Shown piece by piece: positions 1 to 6,050 of a stretch of DNA of 7,148 bases. Source of the DNA: an uncultured Erysipelotrichaceae bacterium. Its GTDB lineage: Bacteria > Bacillota_I > Bacilli_A > Erysipelotrichales > Coprobacillaceae. The position numbers were made by a program, and so were the translations under genes. The number at the start of each line of letters is the position of its first letter. The first letter of the stretch is position 1. Location: the NCBI GenBank assembly GCA_945981915.1, contig CAMFRJ010000054.1:1-7148 (forward strand). The letters are read 5' to 3'. The notes under the pieces were generated by a model. The model saw nothing but the letters and a program-made list of their open reading frames with translations, searched no databases and had not been told where the DNA came from.

Positions 1-528
1 ACAATAACCAATGAAACCACATCCAATAATAATATAAATAATATTAACAGAAAAAACTGAGCTCAATAAAAAAGCACCTATCATAATCACCATATCAATT
101 GTTCTTTTCTCTTGAACAATTCCTAATCCCATTTCATAAACAACAGAAGCAATAACAGCTCCTACCCCTGATTGCATCCCTTCTAACATTAACGATATAA
201 TAATATTATCTTTAACAATCTGATAAAAAAATGATATCAATGTGATAATGAAAAAAGGCGGCAATATCGTTGCAAAAACTGAAACAATCATGCCTTTTAT
301 CCCTGCCAGTTGATAACCAACAACAATAGCCCCATTAACAGCGATGGGGCCTGGTGATGATTGTGCTATTGCCACTAAATCTAACATCTCTTTTTCATCA
401 ATCCAGTGATATTCATCTACAAATTTCTTTTTCATCAAAGAAACAATGACATATCCTCCACCAAATGTAAAAGTACTCAAATAAAAAGTAGAGATAAAAA
501 GCTTTCGTAATATTTTCTTATCTTTCAT
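1..528 (-). CDS. chrA: ChrA-family (CHR) transporter, N-terminal part, cut by the left edge
   Basis: This is a membrane transporter of the CHR (chromate ion transporter) family. Characterised members export chromate; in many Firmicutes the real substrate is unknown, so chromate export is only a family-level guess. The 176 codons visible contain the family hallmarks: TFGGGYV at residues 21-27, a DLVAIAQSSPGPIAVN segment at 50-65, and GYQLAG at 71-76. Several hydrophobic stretches follow, at about 77-103, 110-135 and 145-175. The ATG at 528-526 is chosen because GGAAG (540-536) lies 7 bases upstream. No stop is reached, so the gene continues past position 1. Short-chain CHR proteins are about 180-200 residues and usually come as adjacent pairs, so the stop is probably just outside and a second CHR gene may follow. 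The gene lies downstream of the adhesin terminator, so it probably has its own promoter. Family assignment is firm; substrate is not. Confidence 0.93.
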   Translation of the reverse strand, partial: MKDKKILRKLFISTFYLSTFTFGGGYVIVSLMKKKFVDEYHWIDEKEMLDLVAIAQSSPGPIAVNGAIVVGYQLAGIKGMIVSVFATILPPFFIITLISFFYQIVKDNIIISLMLEGMQSGVGAVIASVVYEMGLGIVQEKRTIDMVIMIGAFLLSSVFSVNIIYIIIGCGFIGYC

Positions 529-547
529 AAACTCACTTCCTAAACAT

Positions 548-576
548 ATACTATTATATTTAAAAGGATGTGTAAA
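548..576 (-). promoter_or_regulatory. Possible promoter of the chrA-like gene
   Basis: TTTACA (576-571) resembles a -35 box and is followed after 17 bases by TAGTAT (553-548), a 4/6 match to the -10 consensus. A better-looking TATAAT lies at 558-553 but has no good -35 at normal spacing. Either choice gives a leader of under 20 bases. The site lies between the adhesin terminator and the chrA-like start, where a promoter is expected. The DNA is very AT-rich, so chance matches are common. Confidence 0.3.
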
Positions 577-599
577 ACAGTTTCATGTAATTATTTTAT

Positions 600-628
600 A
601 AAAAATCAAGGCGTTCAACGCCTTGATT
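600..628 (-). terminator. Rho-independent terminator of the adhesin gene
   Basis: A perfect 12-base inverted repeat (604-615 with 617-628) surrounds one base, giving in practice a GC-rich stem of 9-10 pairs and a loop of a few bases. On the minus strand it is followed directly by six Ts (605-600, the first two inside the stem). The stem starts inside the adhesin stop codon (TAA at 629-627). The opposite side has no T run, so it works for the minus strand only. Confidence 0.92.
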
Positions 629-3600
629 AATCATTTATCTTCTTTCTTACAAAATAGAGATGACCTATGATGACTATCAATGTTGTCAAAAAAGCCAAAA
701 CATAGCCTATTAAATAAGTTTGATCCCCTGTTTGTAAGATTGTCTTTAATTCATCATACATATAAAAATGTTGAATTGATAATGTATCTTTGACTACAAA
801 TTCGATTGGATGAGCAATCAAATAACCTTGAGGTGCAGATATCTCTTGAATGATATATGTGTGATTGACTTGCAAACCTTCTATTATATAAGGTTCATCT
901 CCTGAAATCCATTCATCAACCACCTTTCCTGTCTCTTTATCCACACATTTTAAAGAAGCTCCTACTAAATCTTTTTTTGTTTCTTTATCCTGCTTATGAA
1001 TAGCCACCTTTAAAGTTCTATCAATCATTGTCAGAGTCATATTCTCCTTTTCACTAACTTGAAAAGATTGCTCATGAGCTGTTGCGTATCCTAAAGGTGC
1101 TTTTTTCTCTCTTAAAAGATATTGTTTTCCAGAAACAAGCCCCTGAACCATATGTGTTGTTTCATAACCATCAATGTCGATTTGATAATAATTTGTTTCA
1201 CCATTTCCCTGTAACATCAAAGTATAATCATCACTTTCCTTATTTGGTGTGATCTTATAAAACATTGAAAAATCATCATTGCCACTAACAGTATTTCCTG
1301 CTTTTAATTCATCTTTTATAGCATCACTGATATCAAAGATATGTTGACCTGTTGTCCATTGATCGACAATATCTTTTGTTTTGGTGTTGATAATTTCTAA
1401 CTGTGCACCTTTTAACAATTGATTATGTTCATCAGTTTTTGATACCTTAACAATAGTATCAATCATTTCCACTACTTGGTCAACTTTATCATAAGTAACC
1501 TCAAATTCAAAATCATTAGCTACATTGTAACCATTTGGAGCAAGGTCTTCATGTAATGTGTAAGTCTTACCCTCTTCTAAGCCTGATGCATTATGAGGTT
1601 CATTTGTTGAAATCCATTCATCAACGATATTTCCATCTTCATCAATAATTTGGATTTTTGCACCTTCAACTTCCTCTCCATCTGCATCTTGTTTAGAAAT
1701 AGTCACAACTTTGTCCTTCATATTGATCTTTTGATTGACTTTTTCTTTTGTGACAGTAAATTCGATTTTAGTTGTTTTGACATATCCTTCAGGGGCAATG
1801 GTTTCTGTAAGAACATAAGTCTTACCTTCTTCTAATCCACTGATGTAATGTGGATCTTTATCAGATACCCAAGTATCTACAACATCCTCTGTTTCTTTTT
1901 CTGTAACAACGATAGTTGCACCTTCGACTTCTTTTTCTCCTGTAACATCAGTTTTAGTCATTGCCACGATCTTATCAATCATGTCTACTTTTTGAACTGT
2001 TCCATCATTTGCAACTTTAAAATCGATCGATGTTGCTTTAACATATCCATCAGGGGTGATCTTTTCAGTGAGTGTATAAGTTTCACCAACCTTTAATCCT
2101 TGAATATGATGAGTTTGATCACCACTAACCCATTCATCAACAATGTTTCCATCTTTTTCGCTAACAGTTAAGGTTGCACCTTTCAGTTCATCTTGTCCTG
2201 TTACAGATCTTTTAGAAACTTCAACTTTTGTTGTATCATTCTTGACATCAAAAGTATGTTTATAGACCTTTGTTGTCAGATCCTTTTGTTTGAATTCATA
2301 TTTATATTCTTTGTCGTTAAGTACTAATCCATCAAGTGTCTTCACTTCTTTGATAATATAAGTTGTTCCTCTTCTATCAATAGGAAGATTACCAATCGAT
2401 AATGTTCCATCAGATTTTAATGAATATGTTCCAACTGTTTCTCCTTCTTTATAGATAACAGAACCATCGATATCATCTTGAACTTCCGTTTTGGCGATAA
2501 GTTCAAATTGAATACCTGACAGATCACTAGTATCAACAAAGTTTTTATCAACTCTATCCCATGCAACAATGGATTTATTGATATTAATTTCTGCAGTTGG
2601 TTGTTCATTTTCTACAACGACTTCTACCATTGGGGTTCCCTGATCATCTAAATTGACACTATCAATAACAAATTTTACTGGCTGTTCTAATTGAAGGAAG
2701 CCATCTGGTGCCTGTAATTCTTCTACTTGATATTGGCCATATGGTAACATCAATGGTGTGATCACTGTACCTAATGCATCATCTTTAGACAAGTAAGAGG
2801 CATCAACAATCACTTGATTCTTACTGTTGGTAGAAAACACGGAATATTTTGTATTTCCAATAAGCTGTGCCACATATTCATTTGTCTTGAGATCTTTGAT
2901 TCTAAAAGATGTAGAATTCAAAGAAACTTTCTTTCCTGTTACTTTATCTTTCTTGACAATTCTTACATAATCATAAATGTAATCATTGTTAACATTGATT
3001 CGTTTGATTCCACCATCTTTTTTAATAGTAAAAGTAATATCATCACTAGGTATATATCCTTCAGGTGTCTTTGTTTCCCGCATCAAATATGTTCCATAAG
3101 GCAATTCCTTTGTCGTTGCATAGCCACCTTCTTCATCTTCATTATTTTTAGTAGTGACTATATCGTATGTTTGAGCACTGTCCCAACCTTTTTCTTCAAC
3201 TTCAGATTTTAACTTGATCGTAAATTCGACACCGTTTAATCCTTTGATGACCCCTGCACCATGATTATCTTGATACATTCCTGTCTTATATATTTCAACA
3301 GGCTGTTTCTTGACTACATCACTGACAACAGGATAGTTCCCTGCTACAACATTTGCTTTCGAACCAAGACCTTCTTGTGTTATTTTCGTCATAAATACAC
3401 CATCATCAACTTTTGATGTATCTTCATCCTTGTTGGATAAGATTGCTCCCTCCAAAAGATATCCTTCAGGTGCTTTTGTTTCTTGAATCGTTATTGTCCC
3501 AATAGGTAAGCAAACAGTATTGTCAATCATGAATAACGGATCACTTTTTTCTTTGACTAAACACTGTGCTATAGCAAAGCTTGCTACATATTTTCCATTT

Positions 3601-5873
3601 GGGCGCTTCAAAGTTTTTAAAACCCAAGTTCTTGTAGGTTGTGATGGAAGATCAGATTCTTTTTCATAATCAAGCCCATTATAATAACGGATAGTAAACT
3701 CAGCTCCTTCAAGTGTTGCATTTCCTTGAGGAAGAGAATCTCCATTTTCTAGATCAGCTTTTGTAATTTCAATAGATATTGGATCATTAGCTGGAATTTC
3801 TAATAGGCATCCTGTTCCATTTAATGTCGTTGTTTGTCCTGCATAAATGGTTACAGAGGTTTGTTGCGTATTCAATTCAAATCCTTTTGATGCTTTTGTT
3901 TCAACCAATGTATATGTGCCTGCTTTAATATTTGTAGCAAAAGCCTGACCATTTTCATCAGTAATTAATGTAGCGACAACTGTATTTCCATCTTTGAGTT
4001 GATATTGTGCTCCTTTTAATGAATAACAATCATTTCCTGCTGTCAATTCAGGATTAGAATTAACCTTAGTGATATTTAAATTTCCGGTTTGTGGTTTCAA
4101 CTTAAATTTAACAATGCCAAGACCAGTTTGTGTATTAATCTTGCGACTCGCAAATCCAACCATACAATAATCATCCGTTAAATTTAAAATTTTCATATAG
4201 ACTTGCCAAGGTCCATTTTGTGATGTGTTTGAATTATTATAGAGTGGATTAGAATAATGAACACATCTTAAAACAGCCCATCCATTAGTAGTAGAAGTAT
4301 TAACATACCCATATTGTGTCAAATCATTTAAATTAATTGCATGGAATATATCTTCCGTATTATTAATTGGAACTAATGCATTACCAGATCCGACTGTTGA
4401 TGTTGTATTGAAAGTATTAACTTCACCACCATTGTATATCCAATCATACAAATCTTTTCCACCTTGACCATTATTAGAAAAGCCATAAGAACGATAATAT
4501 GAACTTCCTTTATAAGAACCATCATCATTATAATGTGTTGTTAATGTTGGTTGATAGATAGCACCTTCATAGGCGTCACGCGGAAGTGTTATTTCTCCTG
4601 CAATCTTGATTGTATTACCATAACCATCAATTGTAGGAACTTGTGCTGCATTAACTGATTTGATTCCTATAAAATCAACAAATCGATCAGCTAATGCCAA
4701 AAGAGCTGATTCCTTTTCAACATTAACTGTAATGTGTGAAACAGCTGCAGTTGAATAAGGAACTGTCACAACACCAGTTTTATCGTTATAAGAATAATCA
4801 CCATCAGCTAGAGGAATACCATTAACCGATACAATCATTTCTGATTCTTTGAGTCCTTTTTTTGTTTTTGCTGTGGTATGATAATCAAAGATATGATCGG
4901 ATGTTTTTTTAACAGCAACTTGATTATCATCTTCTGTAGTTGCATACTGGTATGAACTATTCATATCTGATACATTTTTCGAACAAATCTGTAATAATTG
5001 TAATTTTACTTTTTCAATAACAAACTTATGACCTTCAATAAAGTATTTCTTAGGAACATAAGCTAATCCTGTATTCTTGTCATAATAACATCCTTCTAAA
5101 ACCTCACCTGCATGATTATTATTCGCAAAGCAATAATCATTGACATACGTTGTCTTATCATTATGCAATGTATCAGCATAACCAACAAAATAATCAGATT
5201 GATCATCCGTGTTATAAAGTGCAACTTCAGTATCAATTTGCGTCATAAATGCATTGATCCATTCTTCATCAGGTCGATTCATCAATGAATCAATCGTTTC
5301 ATCTTGACTTGTTTTTGATCCATCTGCTAATGTTTGCCCAACATATAAAACATTCGCTAATATCATCTTCTTAGCATTGGCATATTTCTTATCGATATGA
5401 TCTTTGATATAGGTTTCTGTTACAGGATCAAAACTTTCTTTATCTGTTTCTTTCGTATTATTTTCATTAGATTCCTTCTTTTTTACTGTTATTTCTACAT
5501 CTGCTTTTGCAGATTTCCTTTCTGTATGAGTATCTTGAAATTTTTTAATTTCGTAATTGACAACAACACTAATTTTTGTTTTACCTGTTTCATTTGCTTC
5601 AACAATTGCTACATGATCTTGTGGTGATAAAGTCACAACTTTTTCATTATCGCATTCCCATTGATAATGAGTAATTGTAGTATCTTTAGATAACTGGAAC
5701 ATGACACGAACAGATGTCTTTTCACCTTCATATAATTCTTTTTGATCAGCTTTTAAAGTTATTGTCTCATTTCCATCTTCTAAAGCATGAACAAACGCTA
5801 AATCATTAATTACAGTTATGATGATCAACAACAAAGATAAAGTCGTTGTTATCATTTTTTTAATAAATGTCAT
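627..5873 (-). CDS. Large LPXTG-like cell-wall adhesin with ten SpaA/CnaB isopeptide repeats
   Basis: This is a 1748-residue surface protein, probably a sortase-anchored adhesin or stalk. Order of parts: signal peptide 1-30; Ig-like beta domain about 36-131; charged linker 132-148; an unrecognised region about 149-405 with Cys248, Cys262 and Cys297 and the segment YDKNTGLAYVPK (264-275); a second region about 411-593 with Cys537 and Cys570 leading into VGFASRK; ten SpaA/CnaB-type repeats from 598 to 1707; sorting signal 1711-1748. Repeats carry the pilin E-box pattern YxLxETxAPxGY, as in TYLMRETKTPEGY (928-940). No YPK pilin motif was found, so a backbone pilin is unlikely. The ATG is supported by AAAGGAGGG upstream. 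The neighbour upstream also looks exported, but a terminator lies between them. No convincing promoter was found at 5889-5956, so transcription may come partly by read-through. The ligand is unknown. The general class is firm; the role in adhesion is inferred. Confidence 0.95.
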   Translation of the reverse strand: MTFIKKMITTTLSLLLIIITVINDLAFVHALEDGNETITLKADQKELYEGEKTSVRVMFQLSKDTTITHYQWECDNEKVVTLSPQDHVAIVEANETGKTKISVVVNYEIKKFQDTHTERKSAKADVEITVKKKESNENNTKETDKESFDPVTETYIKDHIDKKYANAKKMILANVLYVGQTLADGSKTSQDETIDSLMNRPDEEWINAFMTQIDTEVALYNTDDQSDYFVGYADTLHNDKTTYVNDYCFANNNHAGEVLEGCYYDKNTGLAYVPKKYFIEGHKFVIEKVKLQLLQICSKNVSDMNSSYQYATTEDDNQVAVKKTSDHIFDYHTTAKTKKGLKESEMIVSVNGIPLADGDYSYNDKTGVVTVPYSTAAVSHITVNVEKESALLALADRFVDFIGIKSVNAAQVPTIDGYGNTIKIAGEITLPRDAYEGAIYQPTLTTHYNDDGSYKGSSYYRSYGFSNNGQGGKDLYDWIYNGGEVNTFNTTSTVGSGNALVPINNTEDIFHAINLNDLTQYGYVNTSTTNGWAVLRCVHYSNPLYNNSNTSQNGPWQVYMKILNLTDDYCMVGFASRKINTQTGLGIVKFKLKPQTGNLNITKVNSNPELTAGNDCYSLKGAQYQLKDGNTVVATLITDENGQAFATNIKAGTYTLVETKASKGFELNTQQTSVTIYAGQTTTLNGTGCLLEIPANDPISIEITKADLENGDSLPQGNATLEGAEFTIRYYNGLDYEKESDLPSQPTRTWVLKTLKRPNGKYVASFAIAQCLVKEKSDPLFMIDNTVCLPIGTITIQETKAPEGYLLEGAILSNKDEDTSKVDDGVFMTKITQEGLGSKANVVAGNYPVVSDVVKKQPVEIYKTGMYQDNHGAGVIKGLNGVEFTIKLKSEVEEKGWDSAQTYDIVTTKNNEDEEGGYATTKELPYGTYLMRETKTPEGYIPSDDITFTIKKDGGIKRINVNNDYIYDYVRIVKKDKVTGKKVSLNSTSFRIKDLKTNEYVAQLIGNTKYSVFSTNSKNQVIVDASYLSKDDALGTVITPLMLPYGQYQVEELQAPDGFLQLEQPVKFVIDSVNLDDQGTPMVEVVVENEQPTAEININKSIVAWDRVDKNFVDTSDLSGIQFELIAKTEVQDDIDGSVIYKEGETVGTYSLKSDGTLSIGNLPIDRRGTTYIIKEVKTLDGLVLNDKEYKYEFKQKDLTTKVYKHTFDVKNDTTKVEVSKRSVTGQDELKGATLTVSEKDGNIVDEWVSGDQTHHIQGLKVGETYTLTEKITPDGYVKATSIDFKVANDGTVQKVDMIDKIVAMTKTDVTGEKEVEGATIVVTEKETEDVVDTWVSDKDPHYISGLEEGKTYVLTETIAPEGYVKTTKIEFTVTKEKVNQKINMKDKVVTISKQDADGEEVEGAKIQIIDEDGNIVDEWISTNEPHNASGLEEGKTYTLHEDLAPNGYNVANDFEFEVTYDKVDQVVEMIDTIVKVSKTDEHNQLLKGAQLEIINTKTKDIVDQWTTGQHIFDISDAIKDELKAGNTVSGNDDFSMFYKITPNKESDDYTLMLQGNGETNYYQIDIDGYETTHMVQGLVSGKQYLLREKKAPLGYATAHEQSFQVSEKENMTLTMIDRTLKVAIHKQDKETKKDLVGASLKCVDKETGKVVDEWISGDEPYIIEGLQVNHTYIIQEISAPQGYLIAHPIEFVVKDTLSIQHFYMYDELKTILQTGDQTYLIGYVLAFLTTLIVIIGHLYFVRKKIND
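630..743 (-). other. C-terminal sortase sorting signal with variant motif ILQTG-D
   Basis: Residues 1711-1748 have the three parts of a cell-wall sorting signal: the pentapeptide-like ILQTG followed by D (1712-1717), a hydrophobic span of about 20 residues (about 1720-1740), and a positively charged tail FVRKKIND. The canonical Pro of LPXTG is replaced by Leu (codon TTA). Placement and architecture argue for sortase anchoring, but acceptance of this motif by a housekeeping sortase is not shown. It could alternatively serve simply as a membrane anchor. Confidence 0.8.
753..2231 (-). repeat. Five CnaB2-like repeats (R6-R10) with a conserved Lys-Glu-Asp set
   Basis: Residues about 1215-1707 form five tandem domains, four of about 85-90 residues and one (R9) enlarged to about 146. 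The shared pattern is K-x-D, GA-x-[LIV], VDxW[ISTV], a GL-x-x-G-x-TY-x-L-x-E strand, APxGY, then M-x-D. The putative isopeptide sets are K1221/E1270/D1300, K1307/E1357/D1387, K1394/E1442/D1472, K1479/E1589/D1618 and K1627/E1677/D1707. Glu-to-Asp spacing is 30, 30, 30, 29 and 30. In FbaB CnaB2 the equivalent Lys and Asp join covalently with Glu as catalyst; bond formation here is inferred. A 17-base exact direct repeat (904-920 and 1609-1625) encodes the shared VDEWIS part of R10 and R8. Confidence 0.88.
2238..4082 (-). repeat. Five divergent SpaA-type repeats (R1-R5) with Lys-Glu-Asn sets
   Basis: Residues about 598-1212 form five longer and more divergent prealbumin-like SpaA domains of about 100-155 residues. 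Lys and Glu candidates are K603/E658, K705/E798, K863/E933, K974 or K975/E1052 and K1100/E1176. The final strands carry Asn (N696, N846, N962 or N963, N1089, N1212), as expected for Lys-Asn isopeptide domains of Gram-positive pilins and adhesins. R2 is enlarged and carries two Cys (771 and 788). Residue assignments were aligned by eye, so the Asn choices are the least certain part. Confidence 0.78.
5784..5873 (-). other. Signal peptide of the adhesin
   Basis: Residues 1-30 show a positively charged start (KK at 5-6), a hydrophobic core (about 11-21, LSLLLIIITV) and a VHA-LE cleavage site predicted after Ala30. This targets the product to the Sec pathway. No YSIRK-type motif is present. Confidence 0.88.
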
Positions 5874-5879
5874 CTTTTT

Positions 5880-5888
5880 CCCTCCTTT
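5880..5888 (-). promoter_or_regulatory. Strong ribosome binding site of the adhesin gene
   Basis: AAAGGAGGG on the minus strand, with GGAGG at 5885-5881 and 7 bases to the ATG at 5873-5871. It fixes the start at the first Met rather than Met7, and gives a complete signal peptide n-region. Confidence 0.9.
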
Positions 5889-5956
5889 TTTTAATTATTG
5901 AATGACTTTTTTATTCATCTTAATCACATCAACATTTCAATTGACGCTTTTTATAT

Positions 5957-5984
5957 AAAAGAAAAGACAAGCTTTCGCTTGTCT
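5957..5984 (-). terminator. Rho-independent terminator between the upstream surface gene and the adhesin
   Basis: A perfect 8-base-pair stem (5965-5972 with 5977-5984) closes a four-base loop that reads GAAA on the minus strand, a stable GNRA tetraloop. It is followed by TTTCTTTT (5964-5957). It ends transcription from the upstream gene, or partly so, because the adhesin start lies only about 85 bases further on and no clear promoter is seen between them. Confidence 0.82.
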
Positions 5985-6018
5985 ATGGAATAAACCACCA
6001 TTTTTCAATTGTCTCCAT
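5983..6018 (-). CDS. Candidate 11-residue peptide ORF running into the terminator
   Basis: An ATG at 6018-6016 opens an 11-codon frame, METIEKWWFIP, with stop TAG at 5985-5983. The Shine-Dalgarno-like GGAAGAGG (6033-6026) leaves 7 bases to the ATG, as good a placement as those of the large genes. The ORF starts 32 bases after the upstream stop codon, and its own stop overlaps the first two bases of the terminator stem. It has two adjacent Trp codons. It could be a short translated peptide, a leader-type element that couples translation to termination, or chance. No known peptide family was recognised. Confidence 0.3.
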   Translation of the reverse strand: METIEKWWFIP

Positions 6019-6050
6019 CTTTATGCCTCTTCCTTTTTTAATGATTTCAA

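Noticed and set aside
2417..2608. Second minus-strand frame of 63 codons within the adhesin
   Set aside because: It overlaps the adhesin frame completely, has no Shine-Dalgarno support and no recognisable product.
1650..3212. Open frames on the plus strand inside the adhesin gene (1650-1835, 1848-2096, 2814-3212)
   Set aside because: They are antisense shadows of the repeat-coding frame, rich in Phe, Cys, Ile and Ser, with no known domains and no good ribosome binding sites.
5000..5150. Thioester (TED) adhesin domain around Cys248 of the adhesin
   Set aside because: The Cys context is suggestive, but the partner Gln motif of the TQxAIW type was not found.
5397..5627. Plus-strand frame of 76 codons opposite the adhesin 5' region
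   Set aside because: Its product is dominated by Phe, Cys and Ile as expected for the complement of Lys/Glu/Asp-rich coding DNA; no ribosome binding site.
627..5873. Backbone pilin of a sortase-assembled pilus
   Set aside because: E-box-like motifs occur, but there is no YPK-type pilin motif and no pilin-type sortase gene in the window.
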